Both the position numbers and the translations under genes were made by a program. Below the pieces are notes generated by a model, which was not told the DNA's origin, made no database searches, and saw nothing but the letters and a program-made list of their open reading frames with translations. Shown piece after piece: positions 38,523 through 47,620 of a stretch of DNA of 64,000 bases. The DNA is from Anabaena sp. WA102 (lineage in GTDB: Bacteria; Cyanobacteriota; Cyanobacteriia; Cyanobacteriales; Nostocaceae): assembly GCF_001277295.1 (NCBI RefSeq), contig NZ_CP011456.1:3050001-3114000 (forward strand), given 5' to 3'. The stretch's first letter is position 1; the number at the start of each line of letters is the position of its first letter.

Positions 38523-38799
38523 GTCTGAATCAGGATAACCAGGATTAGAGGATTTTCAGGATGTAGTTGTTTGATTGTCTATAAAATATAGAGATTTTGG
38601 GATGATAGATAAGTTATCAGTTAAATTATCCGCTGTTAATTCTTGACTATTACTGTAACTGGATTTTATAATCTTCAAATCTTCACAGACAATTTATCAA
38701 TAACAATCCTGTACATCCTAAAATCCTGTACATCCTGATTCAGACAATTACAATTTCAGCATCCCACCAACAACTTACAAATCACAATCCTGTAAATCC
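38523..38799. repeat. 277-bp direct repeat, copy 1, flanking the GxxExxY gene
   Basis: It starts GTCTGAATCAGGATAACC and includes the internal reverse arm ATCCTGATTCAGAC at about 38731-38745, so each copy can fold on itself. It ends TGTAAATCC at 38799; the next base starts the ATG of the GxxExxY gene. The copy at 39495-39771 is offset by exactly 972 bp with no gaps and about six mismatches by eye. Confidence 0.9.
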
Positions 38800-39195
38800 A
38801 TGAACACATCTAATACCCAAAATCTAAAATTAGACGAAATTACATACATAATAAATGGATGTGCAATGAAAATACACCGAACTTTGGGAAATGGTTTTCA
38901 GGAGGTTATTTATCAAAGATGTATGGAAATTGAACTCAAAAAATCAGGTTTAGGTTTTGGAAGAGAGGTAGAACAAGTAATTTATTATGAGGGAGTTGAA
39001 GTAGGAACACGAAGGGCGGATTTTATAGTTGAAAATCAGGTTGTGGTGGAGTTGAAAGCGGTTATTTCTTTAGAAGATGTTCATTTAGCGCAAGCGAAAA
39101 ATTATTTGGTTGCTTATAATTTTCCTGTGGGATTATTGATTAATTTTGGTGGGTTGAAGTTGGAATATAAGAAGGTTTTTAATCCTAGATATTAG
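38800..39195 (+). CDS. GxxExxY family protein
   Basis: A 131-residue protein of the GxxExxY family. The naming motif is GFQEVIY (residues ~29-35) after CAMKIHRTLGNG. A PD-(D/E)XK-like core follows: RRADFIVENQVVVELKAV with Asp, Glu and Lys in the expected order, then QAKNYLVAYNFPVGLLINFG. Family members are found scattered in many bacteria; their function is unknown and a nuclease activity is inferred from the fold only. The ATG abuts a 277-bp direct repeat whose second copy follows the gene. Confidence 0.88.
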   Translation: MNTSNTQNLKLDEITYIINGCAMKIHRTLGNGFQEVIYQRCMEIELKKSGLGFGREVEQVIYYEGVEVGTRRADFIVENQVVVELKAVISLEDVHLAQAKNYLVAYNFPVGLLINFGGLKLEYKKVFNPRY

Positions 39196-39204
39196 GGTTA
39201 ATTT

Positions 39205-39494
39205 GTCTGAATCAGGATGTCCAGGATTAGAGGATTTTCAGGATGTGGTTGTTTATTTGAAGTGGGGATTTTCAGGATTTTTTTGTCTGAATCAGGATGT
39301 CCAGAATTAAAGGATTTTCAGGATGTGGTTGTTTGATTGTCTATGGGAAGTACAGATTTTAGGATTTTCAGGATGTTGTTGTTTATTTTCAGTGGGGATT
39401 TTGAGGATTTTTTTGTCTGAATCAGGATGTCCAGGATTACAGGATATTCAGGATGTTGTTGTTTATTTGACGTGGGGATTTTGAAGATTTTTTT
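39205..39494. repeat. Interspersed copies of the GAATCAGGAT repeat downstream of GxxExxY
   Basis: Three related units begin GTCTGAATCAGGATGTCC at about 39206, 39285 and 39415, near the 80-bp spacing of the upstream array but with insertions (GTTTGATTGTCTATGGG). They join the GxxExxY stop to the second 277-bp direct repeat. Confidence 0.8.
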
Positions 39495-39771
39495 GTCTGA
39501 ATCAGGATAACCAGGATTAGAGGATTTTCAGGATGTAGTTGTTTGATTGTCTATAAAATATAAAGATTTTGGAATGATAGATAAGTTATCAGTTAAATTA
39601 TCCGCTGTTAATTCTTGACTATTACTGTAACTGTATTTTATAATCTTCAAATCTTCACAGACAATTCATCAATAACAATCCTGTACATCCTAAAATCCTG
39701 GAAATCCTGATTCAGACAATTACAATTTCAGCATCCCACCAACAACTTACAAATCACAATCCTGTAAATCC
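39495..39771. repeat. 277-bp direct repeat, copy 2
   Basis: Matches 38523-38799 from GTCTGAATCAGGATAACC to TGTAAATCC without indels. After it the sequence continues with TAAAATCCTGGACATCCTGA and TTCAGACA, an inverted unit ending about 39800. The final 250 bp before the next gene (39800-40056) are AT-rich with nothing recognised except a TGTTGGGTTGCGTTCC fragment. Confidence 0.9.
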
Positions 39772-40056
39772 TAAAATCCTGGACATCCTGATTCAGACAA
39801 AAAATATGAATCGGATATTTTCATTATGTTGGGTTGCGTTCCTTAATCTAAGCTAGAAGATGAGCAATTCCTACGAATTGCTTCGCTATCGCACTAAAAC
39901 TGAGTTTTGGTGTACCTTAGCCATGCTTTTACAGTATTATTGCTTAACAAGTAGTTTATAACTTCTTGTTAAAATCAGTAAATATATTGCTTGTAAAATA
40001 TACACTTAAATATTAATATAATAGAATAATTACTCTGTTGCAATAGATTGAGGACT

Positions 40057-40677
40057 ATGCTACATATCAAAATCGTTCGTTCTTTTTTGACAGTGATTCT
40101 CACCTGTGTGATAATTTTAAACAGTTTTGTTAGTCCAGCTTTTGCTGGTTGTAATCCAGACATTGGATTAAGTAATGGAAAGACGGTTGTTGAAGCTGTT
40201 GCTGAAACTGGTGCTGCTGTCAGTGCTGCTGTCAGTGCTGCTACGGGGTTATCTGTTGCTGCAACTTCGGGAGCAGGAATCGCTTCAGGTCTAGCTGCGG
40301 CTGGTGGTATAGTAGGTGGAGGTATGGCCGCGGGACCTGCTGTATTGGCTGGTGGTCCGGCTTATGCTGGAGCAAAAATATTGAACGCAACTTTATTTAA
40401 AGAAGAATCTGGTTTGTCTGAGAAAGAATGTAATGCTCGTTCAGCAGCAAGAACCGCTACAAATATTGGCGCTGCGGTTGGTGTAACTGGCGCTGGTGCT
40501 GTAACGGTGGTGGCTGGTGCTTCTGGTGCTGCAATTATGAGTACCCTTGCAGGTATTGGTGGTGTTGTAGGTGGAGGTGCGATTGCTGGTACTGCTATAG
40601 TTGCTGCTGCGCCTGTAGTTGCTGCTGGCGCTATTGGATATGGAATCTACAAACTTTTTGGAGGCGGTAAAGAATAA
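40057..40677 (+). CDS. Exported Gly/Ala-rich protein with glycine-zipper segments
   Basis: A 206-residue product from the ATG at 40057 (a TTG at 40048 is less likely). Residues 1-31 form a signal peptide (FLTVILTCVIILNSFVSPAFA, cut after AFA). Two Cys lie outside the hydrophobic parts (AGCNPDIG and KECNARSA). Two Gly/Ala-rich stretches of ~50 residues (GLAAAGGIVGGGMAAGPAVL and GIGGVVGGGAIAGTAIVAAA) resemble glycine-zipper membrane-inserting regions. This pattern occurs in pore-forming or aggregating peptides and in envelope proteins; I recognise no named family. Confidence 0.7.
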   Translation: MLHIKIVRSFLTVILTCVIILNSFVSPAFAGCNPDIGLSNGKTVVEAVAETGAAVSAAVSAATGLSVAATSGAGIASGLAAAGGIVGGGMAAGPAVLAGGPAYAGAKILNATLFKEESGLSEKECNARSAARTATNIGAAVGVTGAGAVTVVAGASGAAIMSTLAGIGGVVGGGAIAGTAIVAAAPVVAAGAIGYGIYKLFGGGKE

Positions 40678-40747
40678 TCCGTATGGTGCATAACCACCAG
40701 CGTAACGCACCATTTCCATAACAAAATCAAATCAATTACAAAAATTC

Positions 40748-40813
40748 AGATCCCCGACTTCTTTTTTCAACCCCACCAATAAATGATAAATTGATATCAG
40801 AAGTCGGGGATCT
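40748..40813. terminator. AGATCCCCGACTTC palindrome (hairpin repeat)
   Basis: AGATCCCCGACTTCT and AGAAGTCGGGGATCT are perfect 15-bp arms around a 36-base AT-rich loop. The same arms occur with a 3-base loop at 52663-52695. It lies between two convergent genes and could terminate both, but is clearly also a dispersed repeat. Confidence 0.65.
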
Positions 40814-40826
40814 TAGAGACTACAAA

Positions 40827-43697
40827 TTAACTATAAGCCTCCATCGGTAAACAAGAACAAACAAAATTCCTATCCCCAAAAGCAGCATCTATTCTCCCCA
40901 CACTTGGCCAGAACTTATATTCCTTATTCCAAGGTGCAGGATAAGCAGCTTGTTCACGGGAATAGGGATGATTCCACTCACCAATAATCAAACTTTCCGC
41001 AGTGTGAGGGGCATTTTTCAAAACATTATCGTGAATGTCCATTTTACCAGATTCAATTGCCGCAACTTCCTCACGAATCGCAATCAAAGCATCACAAAAT
41101 CTATCTAATTCCTGTTTAGATTCACTTTCCGTTGGTTCAACCATAATTGTCCCAGCAACAGGCCAAGAAACAGTAGGTGCATGAAAACCATAATCCATTA
41201 ACCGCTTCGCAACATCATCAATTTCAATCTGCGCTGATTTCTTCAAACTTCGCAAATCTAAAATACATTCATGTGCCACCAAACCATTTTTTCCCTGATA
41301 CAAAACCGGATAATAAGACTCTAATTTCTTAGCCATGTAATTAGCATTCAAAATGGCAATTTTGGTTGCTTCCGTCAACCCATCTGCACCCATCATGATA
41401 ATATACATCCAAGAAATCACTAAGATACTTGCACTACCCCAAGGTGCAGCAGAAACCGCACCCAAATCACCACCCATTCTCACCACAGAATGTCCGGGTA
41501 AAAACGGTACAAGGTGGGAAGCGACACCAATGGGACCCATACCGGGACCACCACCACCATGAGGAATACAGAAAGTTTTGTGTAAGTTCAAATGACAGAC
41601 ATCTGCACCAAAATCACCAGGACGACAAATACCCACTTGGGCATTCATATTAGCGCCGTCCATGTAAACTTGTCCACCGTGACTATGAATTACCGCACAA
41701 ATTTCTTGAATTGCTTCTTCAAATACCCCATGAGTTGATGGATATGTCACCATTAAAGCTGATAATTCATGACTATGTTTTTCAGCTTTGGCTTTTAAAT
41801 CTTCAACATCAATATTACCATGATCATCACAAGCAACTCCCACAACTTTCATTCCACACATTACCGCACTCGCGGGATTTGTTCCATGTGCAGATTGCGG
41901 AATCAAACAAACGTTTCTGTGTCCTTCTCCGCGACTTTGATGATATTCATGAATTACCAAAAGTCCCGCATATTCACCTTGAGAACCTGCATTTGGTTGT
42001 AAGGAAATTCCGGCAAAACCTGTAATTTCTCCTAACCATGCTTCTAGTTGTTGGAACAGGATTTGATAACCTCTAGTTTGGGAAATTGGCGCAAAAGGAT
42101 GGATTTTACCAAATTCCGCCCATGTTACCGGAATCATTTCTGAAGTTGCGTTTAACTTCATGGTACAAGAACCCAAGGGAATCATTGAGGTGGTTAATGA
42201 TAAATCCTTGCTTTCTAGTTGATGCAAATAACGTAATAACTCAGTTTCAGAATGATAACGGTTAAAAACTGGGTGGGTGAGATATTTACTTTGACGTGAT
42301 AATTGAGAATGAGAAATTGGTAATTCTTCAACGGTAAAAGGTAATTGATCTTTCAATGCGAAAACTTGCCAAAGGTCAATTAAATCTGCTTCTGTGGTAG
42401 TTTCATCTAAGGAAATACCTACGGTTGAATTATCAAAAATTCTCAAGTTGATATTTCTCTCATTCGCAGCGTCGAGAATTGCTTCTAATTTGGTATTTCC
42501 TAATTCTACCCGCAAGGTATCAAAGAAGTTTTCTGAACTGATTTTATAACCTAACTTTTGCAAACCTGCGGCTAAAGTTGCAGTTAGTTCATGGATATTT
42601 TGGGCGATCGCTCTCAGTCCATCTGGTCCATGATACACTGCATACATACTCGCCATCACTGCCAATAAAACCTGTGCCGTGCAAATATTACTGGTGGCCT
42701 TATCTCTGCGGATGTGTTGTTCGCGGGTTTGCAAAGCTAAACGGTATGCAGGTTTACCATGAATATCTTTTGATACCCCGACAATACGCCCTGGAACGAG
42801 CCGTTTATACTCTTCCTTCGTGGCAAAATAAGCAGCGTGTGGTCCCCCAAATCCCAAGGGAATACCGAAGCGTTGGGTACTACCTACAGCAATATCAGCC
42901 CCTAATTCACCGGGGGGTGTGAGTAATGTTAAACTTAAAGGATCTGCGGCTATTGTCACCAATGCACCCTGAGCATGGGACTTTGTGATAAAATTGCGGT
43001 AGTCGTAAATTGTCCCGTCGGTTGCGGGATATTGCAGAACTGCACCAAAGATAGTTTCGGAAAAATCGAAAGTTTGATGATCACCGATAATGATGTTTAT
43101 GCCTAAAGGTTTGGCGCGTGTTTGCAATACATCAATGGTTTGAGGATGACATTCACTAGACACAAAATAGTTATGGGATTTATTTTTGCACACACCATAA
43201 CTCATACTCATGGCTTCTGCGGCTGCTGTCCCTTCGTCAAGCAAAGAAGCGTTAGCAATTTCTAAACCCGTTAAGTCAATAATCATGGTTTGGAAATTTA
43301 ACAACGCTTCCAAACGTCCTTGGGCAATTTCTGGCTGATAAGGGGTGTATGCTGTATACCAACCGGGATTTTCTAAGATGTTGCGTTGAATGACGGTAGG
43401 GGTAATACAGTCATAATATCCCATACCGATAAATGAGCGATAAACTTGATTTTTATCGGCTATTTGCTTTAATTTTGCCAGTGCTGCGTATTCGCTTTGC
43501 GCTGCTGGTAGATTAAGGGTTTGATGAAACCGGATTGCCTGTGGTACTGTTTTATCAATCAGATCATCAAGGCTGGAAAGACCTAATAAATCTAGCATTT
43601 GCTGAACATCATCGGGTTTTGGTGCAATGTGTCTTTGTGCAAAGTTGCCTAATTTTTGACTAGTGTGAGGTTGAGTGCGCGGGGGATTAGCTACCAC
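40827..43697 (-). CDS. gcvP: Glycine dehydrogenase (decarboxylating), P-protein
   Basis: A 956-residue P-protein of the glycine cleavage system, a PLP enzyme that decarboxylates glycine and passes the aminomethyl group to lipoylated H-protein. It is central to photorespiration in cyanobacteria. The PLP lysine is in HLNLHKTFCIPHGGGGPG. The N-terminal half is intact (RHIAPKPDDVQQMLDLLG, MGYYDCITPTVIQRNILENP), so this is the single-chain form. Length is normal. gcvT and gcvH are not in the window. Confidence 0.98.
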   Translation of the reverse strand: MVANPPRTQPHTSQKLGNFAQRHIAPKPDDVQQMLDLLGLSSLDDLIDKTVPQAIRFHQTLNLPAAQSEYAALAKLKQIADKNQVYRSFIGMGYYDCITPTVIQRNILENPGWYTAYTPYQPEIAQGRLEALLNFQTMIIDLTGLEIANASLLDEGTAAAEAMSMSYGVCKNKSHNYFVSSECHPQTIDVLQTRAKPLGINIIIGDHQTFDFSETIFGAVLQYPATDGTIYDYRNFITKSHAQGALVTIAADPLSLTLLTPPGELGADIAVGSTQRFGIPLGFGGPHAAYFATKEEYKRLVPGRIVGVSKDIHGKPAYRLALQTREQHIRRDKATSNICTAQVLLAVMASMYAVYHGPDGLRAIAQNIHELTATLAAGLQKLGYKISSENFFDTLRVELGNTKLEAILDAANERNINLRIFDNSTVGISLDETTTEADLIDLWQVFALKDQLPFTVEELPISHSQLSRQSKYLTHPVFNRYHSETELLRYLHQLESKDLSLTTSMIPLGSCTMKLNATSEMIPVTWAEFGKIHPFAPISQTRGYQILFQQLEAWLGEITGFAGISLQPNAGSQGEYAGLLVIHEYHQSRGEGHRNVCLIPQSAHGTNPASAVMCGMKVVGVACDDHGNIDVEDLKAKAEKHSHELSALMVTYPSTHGVFEEAIQEICAVIHSHGGQVYMDGANMNAQVGICRPGDFGADVCHLNLHKTFCIPHGGGGPGMGPIGVASHLVPFLPGHSVVRMGGDLGAVSAAPWGSASILVISWMYIIMMGADGLTEATKIAILNANYMAKKLESYYPVLYQGKNGLVAHECILDLRSLKKSAQIEIDDVAKRLMDYGFHAPTVSWPVAGTIMVEPTESESKQELDRFCDALIAIREEVAAIESGKMDIHDNVLKNAPHTAESLIIGEWNHPYSREQAAYPAPWNKEYKFWPSVGRIDAAFGDRNFVCSCLPMEAYS

Positions 43698-43882
43698 AAA
43701 TCGTTCTCCAAAGGTTTCTGTATTAATATATTGTAATGATCACTTTTGGATATTAGGGTTTTTTCTATAGCAATTCTATGTGAGTTGTAAATAGGGTTTT
43801 TTAACTAACCACAGAGGCACAGAGGTCACAGAGGTGGAGAATGAAGAGATTTACGCCTATGGCAAGTTTGTGGGTTTACGTT

Positions 43883-44770
43883 TTATTTAGTTTGGTAATG
43901 TTTCCATTTTTGCTGTAGTCGTTTTCTTTTTTCGGGTGTTAAGGTATGGAAACAGTGGGGACAGGAAATACTTTTTTCATATTCTGGGGAGGTTTTATCT
44001 TTTTCGGAAACGGGATATCCACAAGCAAAGCATAATTCTTGATTTCCTGTTTCTAAGTTATGACTAACTGTGATTCTTTCATCAAAAATAAAACATTCTC
44101 CTTCCCATAAACTTTCTGTTTGGGGAACTTCTTCTAGATATTTGAGAATGCCTCCTTTGAGGTGATAAATTTCTTCAAAACCTTGAGAAAGTAAATAAGA
44201 TGAGGCTTTTTCACAACGAATTCCTCCAGTACAAAACATGGCTACTTTTTTATGTTTTTTGGGGTCAAGATGTTTTTGTACATATTCGGGAAAATCTCGA
44301 AATATCTGAGTTTGCGGATTTTCTGCTCCTTTGAAAGTCCCAATGGTGACTTCATAATCATTGCGGGTATCAATGACTGTGACTTCTGGGTTAGAAATTA
44401 AATCATTCCAGTCTTCGGGTTTGACATAAGTTCCTACTTTTTCCGCTGGGTTTACTTCTGGTAAGCCTAAAGTGACAATTTCTGGCTTTAAGCGGATTTT
44501 TAACCGCTCAAATGGGGGAATTTCTGTGTAGGATTCTTTATGTTCTAAATCTGCAAACCGTGAATCATTGCGAAGAAAGGCTAGAACTGTGTCAATTTGC
44601 TGACGAGAACCGGCAATTGTGCCGTTAATTCCTTCCTGTGCTAGTAAGATAGTTCCTTTGATTCCTTGTGACTGACAAAGGGATAATAAGGCTACTTGTA
44701 GTTCTCTACAATCAGGGAGATTCACGAATTTATATAGTGCAGCAACAACTGTCTGATTTTCTTGGTTCAT
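43883..44770 (-). CDS. trhO: tRNA uridine(34) hydroxylase, rhodanese-like
   Basis: A 295-residue protein of the TrhO/YceA family, which makes 5-hydroxyuridine at tRNA position 34 using oxygen. An N-terminal acylphosphatase-like domain (ALYKFVNLPDCRELQVALLS, QEGINGTIAGS) is followed by a rhodanese domain with the active loop CTGGIRCEKAS (Cys180). A C-terminal Cys cluster (CFACGYPV and SCPHCFHTLTPEKR) may bind zinc. All diagnostic motifs are intact. It stands alone between gcvP and a tRNA gene. Confidence 0.93.
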   Translation of the reverse strand: MNQENQTVVAALYKFVNLPDCRELQVALLSLCQSQGIKGTILLAQEGINGTIAGSRQQIDTVLAFLRNDSRFADLEHKESYTEIPPFERLKIRLKPEIVTLGLPEVNPAEKVGTYVKPEDWNDLISNPEVTVIDTRNDYEVTIGTFKGAENPQTQIFRDFPEYVQKHLDPKKHKKVAMFCTGGIRCEKASSYLLSQGFEEIYHLKGGILKYLEEVPQTESLWEGECFIFDERITVSHNLETGNQELCFACGYPVSEKDKTSPEYEKSISCPHCFHTLTPEKRKRLQQKWKHYQTK

Positions 44771-44849
44771 GGTCTTGGCAAATTAATAATAATAGTTTAT
44801 GATGACTTAGTTATGTAAAATCAACCCTTTTTACATAAAAAACACACTT

Positions 44850-44922
44850 GGGGGTTTAGCTCAGTTGGTAGAGCGCCTGCTTTGCAAGCAGGATGTCAGC
44901 GGTTCGAGTCCGCTAACCTCCA
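44850..44922 (+). tRNA. tRNA-Ala (anticodon UGC), solitary copy
   Basis: All 73 nt match the tRNA-Ala of the rRNA spacer at 434-506, but here the gene is on the plus strand outside any rRNA operon and the flanks are unrelated. It is followed at 44941 by a CGCAAAGGCGCAAAGGCGC dispersed repeat. Confidence 0.97.
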
Positions 44923-44997
44923 TTGATTTACGAAATACGTCTCACGCAAAGGCGCAAAGGCGCAAAGAATAAAAGCCGCATTTCAATCCAGCAAACC

Positions 44998-45630
44998 CTA
45001 ATTATGTTTAAATACTAAGGAAAGGTTATTTGCTGGCATGGGGTAAGTTTGGTGCAATATCAGATTTTGGGCTTCAGCAGCTTTAACTACATCTTCTAGG
45101 TTACGCACTCCCCAGTCTGGATTCTGTGCTTGTAAAGACTCATCAAAATCAGCGTTACTGGGTGCGGTATGTTCGCCATTTTGTTTATAGGGACCATATA
45201 AGTAGAGTATACCACCAGGTGGCAGAATCCGTCCAGCCCCTGCCATTAGTCCTAAACAGGATGACCAAGGGGAAATATGAATCATGTTAATATTGACAAT
45301 GGCAGAAATAGGTGGTTGTGGTATTATCTCTTTTTCCACAGGCCAAATTGGTGAACTTGCATCTAAATCTAGGGGTGGCTGCATGGCTTTACAGGGGAAA
45401 AATTCAGTCCAGGCGCTAATACTAGCACGCAGTTCTGGGTTAGGGTCTGAAGGTAGCCATTGTCGAGGTGCAAGGTGATAGGAGAAAAATGTAGCGTGTT
45501 CACCTGTGCCACTGGCTATTTCTAAAATAGTCCCATGTTGAGGCAATATTTGTAAAAGCAATTCTAGAATCGGTTCGCGGTTGCGCTGGGTTGCGGGGGC
45601 AAATCTTCGCTGGTCTGCGGGTGTGTTCAT
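44998..45630 (-). CDS. DUF938 family SAM-dependent methyltransferase-like protein
   Basis: A 210-residue protein of the DUF938 family. It has a Rossmann-type AdoMet motif ILEIASGTGEHATFFSYHL (residues ~35-53), then NINMIHISPWS in place of motif IV and GGILYLYGPYKQNGEHT. The start QRRFAPATQRNREPILELL is typical. Substrate unknown. It is divergent from the acyltransferase gene. Confidence 0.9.
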   Translation of the reverse strand: MNTPADQRRFAPATQRNREPILELLLQILPQHGTILEIASGTGEHATFFSYHLAPRQWLPSDPNPELRASISAWTEFFPCKAMQPPLDLDASSPIWPVEKEIIPQPPISAIVNINMIHISPWSSCLGLMAGAGRILPPGGILYLYGPYKQNGEHTAPSNADFDESLQAQNPDWGVRNLEDVVKAAEAQNLILHQTYPMPANNLSLVFKHN

Positions 45631-45673
45631 TATGATTATGATAATTAAATTAGCAGCGCTTCCTAGGTCTCGC

Positions 45674-45712
45674 TATCTCTTCGAGACGCTACCGCGAACG
45701 CTATCGCTCAAT
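45674..45712. repeat. SDR-like GC-rich short repeat
   Basis: Contains CGAGACGCTACCGCGAACGC followed by TATCGC, one of the short dispersed repeats of the TATGGCTAACGCC family. It lies between the divergent genes, just upstream of the acyltransferase ribosome-binding site. Confidence 0.6.
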
Positions 45713-45746
45713 TTTAGCTTTTTTCGCCACACTACAGGAGAACAAT

Positions 45747-47156
45747 TTGCCTAAGTCTATTCATTCTACCCAACCTCCCCTAAAATTTATTCCTCAACGT
45801 CATAATCCCTTCGTTGTTAAAGTCGTGTCTTGGTTTTTGCCTTTGATTTTGCGGGTGAGAACTAGACCTTGGCTACCTGCGGGTATTGTCAATATTGAAG
45901 CTAAAAACGCCGAAGTTTTAGCTAAATTATACCACGAATTTCAAGCAGGTAAAGTCCGATTTTTAATTGCTTTCCGTCACCCAGAGGTGGAAGATCCTCT
46001 ATCTATGTTATACCTACTATCACGGATTGTCCCCCAGGCAGCCAGGGAAAAAGGTATTAGTCTCAAATACCCTGTTCACAGTCATTTTATGTATGAACGA
46101 GGAATGACTTTATGGGCAGGAAAGTGGTTGGGATGGTTATTTTCTAGACTTGGTGGTGTACCAATTCGTAGGGGTAAGCGCGTAGACAGAAACGCTATCC
46201 AAATGGCCAGGGAATTATTTGCTAATGCCGAAATGCCGATTGCGATCGCTCCTGAAGGTGGTACAAATGGACATAGTAGTATAGTCAGTCCTTTAGAACC
46301 GGGTGTGGCGCAATTGGGTTTTTGGTGTGTGGAAGATTTAAAAAAGGCTAACCGCGAAGAACAGGTTTTTATTATTCCTATTGGCATTAAATATAGTTAT
46401 GTTAATCCCCCTTGGCAAAAAATAGATTGGCTTTTATCTAAATTGGAAGCTGATAGCGGTTTACCTGGGACGGAACTTAGTACAAATGGAAAGGAACGGG
46501 AAGGAATTTTATATCAGCGGGTTTTACGTTTAGCTGAATATCTAATTTCGGAAATGGAGGAATTTTATCGCCGTTTCTATCATCAGGATTTTCCAGAAAT
46601 TATCAGTTCAGAAGTTCCTATAAATGAATTGTTAACTACTAGATTACACCGTTTGATGGACACTGCTTTGAAAATTACGGAAAAGTATTTTAATATCCAG
46701 CCTCAAGGTAATTTTATTGATAGATGTCGCCGTTTAGAGGATGCTGGTTGGAATTATATTTATCGAGACGATATTGCCGATATTCCAAGTTTACCACCTT
46801 TTAAACGGGGTCTAGCTGATTGGGTAGCTGAAGAAGCCGATTTAAAAATGCAGCATATGAGAATTGCTGAAAGTTTTGTGGCGGTTACTGCTGATTATAT
46901 TCTCGAAAAACCCACACCAGAAAGATTTGCAGAAACGCTTTTATTAATGTTTGATATGTTGTCTCGCATTCAGAATTCTACTTTACCAGGAAGACCGCGT
47001 TTAGGTTGGAAACAAGCTATGATTTTTGTTGGTGAACCGATTAATGTGAATACAAGATGGGAAAATTGTCAAGGGAATAAACAAGCTTTGCGAAAGGGTG
47101 TAAGTGAGTTGACGCAGGATTTACAAGTGATGTTGGAAGGGTTAATTCAGGACTAA
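45747..47156 (+). CDS. PlsC-like acyltransferase family protein
   Basis: A 469-residue protein. Residues ~70-230 form a lysophosphatidic acid acyltransferase-like domain with the H-x4-D motif in FRHPEVEDPLSML, then GGVPIRRGKRVDRNAI and PEGGTNG (glycerol-phosphate binding block). The C-terminal ~230 residues are a helical extension not found in short PlsC. A hydrophobic stretch near the N-terminus (VVSWFLPLILRV) may contact membrane. It probably acylates a phospholipid or glycolipid precursor. The start is TTG, chosen because AGGAGA lies four bases upstream. Confidence 0.87.
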   Translation: MPKSIHSTQPPLKFIPQRHNPFVVKVVSWFLPLILRVRTRPWLPAGIVNIEAKNAEVLAKLYHEFQAGKVRFLIAFRHPEVEDPLSMLYLLSRIVPQAAREKGISLKYPVHSHFMYERGMTLWAGKWLGWLFSRLGGVPIRRGKRVDRNAIQMARELFANAEMPIAIAPEGGTNGHSSIVSPLEPGVAQLGFWCVEDLKKANREEQVFIIPIGIKYSYVNPPWQKIDWLLSKLEADSGLPGTELSTNGKEREGILYQRVLRLAEYLISEMEEFYRRFYHQDFPEIISSEVPINELLTTRLHRLMDTALKITEKYFNIQPQGNFIDRCRRLEDAGWNYIYRDDIADIPSLPPFKRGLADWVAEEADLKMQHMRIAESFVAVTADYILEKPTPERFAETLLLMFDMLSRIQNSTLPGRPRLGWKQAMIFVGEPINVNTRWENCQGNKQALRKGVSELTQDLQVMLEGLIQD

Positions 47157-47620
47157 GTTCACACTCCAGACGCAGAGGCGCGAAGAGGTTTTGTAATAGT
47201 TTCATCTATCGGCGAAACTATTCAAAATATCTTCAGGTAAAGGAACATCAAAATATTTTGAGATGACCTCATCTACTTTATTATACTTGCTGAGAGCGAT
47301 CGCCAAAAAACCAGAAACCCCGATATTGGTAAATTGAAGTATGAAAATAGAAAATATGTCCACGCAAACTAACCACAGCTTTAAGTAGTGAGACAAAATT
47401 AATTACACAATGTCATTGCGTAAGCCTTGCGTGGCGTTAGCCATATGGAACGAAGTGAAATGAAGCAATTCCAAGGGTTGTGATTGCTTCCCTTCCCTCG
47501 CAATGACTGTCAATATTTTTGTTCAGTTACTTACTATGTGAATTTAACCGGATTTGATATGACCTGTTCCCTTTTTTTGGTGATAATAGAAATTGCGAAT
47601 CTGTGGAGATATAGAAGAAA
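47157..47620. other. Intergenic region: repeat element E and a possible minus-strand gene tail
   Basis: A 464-bp gap. The minus-strand frame at 47202-47382 reads FTNIGVSGFLAIALSKYNK and ends VPLPEDILNSFADR; its upstream part is cut by element E, so it may be the tail of a disrupted gene. Element E occupies 47383-47507. The last 110 bp are AT-rich and lead into ddl. Nothing else is recognised. Confidence 0.4.
47383..47507. repeat. MITE-like element E, copy 1
   Basis: A core with ends GTCATTGCG and CGCAATGAC (47412-47507) contains an SDR-like insert (TTGCGTGGCGTTAGCCATAT) and GAAGCAATTCC...GATTGCTTCCC arms. The homology extends left to AAGTAGTGAGACA at 47383. A reverse copy of 122 bp is at 55498-55619. 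Similar GTCATTGCG-ended repeats are widespread in bacterial genomes. Confidence 0.75.

Noticed and set aside
37200..39800. CRISPR-like appearance of the regularly spaced repeats
   Set aside because: The 80-bp units are nearly identical throughout, with no unique spacers, no short palindromic repeat and no cas gene.
40441..40719. Minus-strand 92-codon Ser/Asn-rich frame
   Set aside because: It is the antisense reading of the Gly/Ala-rich exported protein, whose signal peptide supports the plus strand.
41353..42922. Plus-strand open frames of up to 114 codons opposite gcvP
   Set aside because: They are shadows of the well-conserved P-protein reading frame.
47202..47396. 64-codon minus-strand frame as an intact gene
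   Set aside because: Its start lies inside element E and there is no ribosome-binding site; at most it is the tail of a broken gene.
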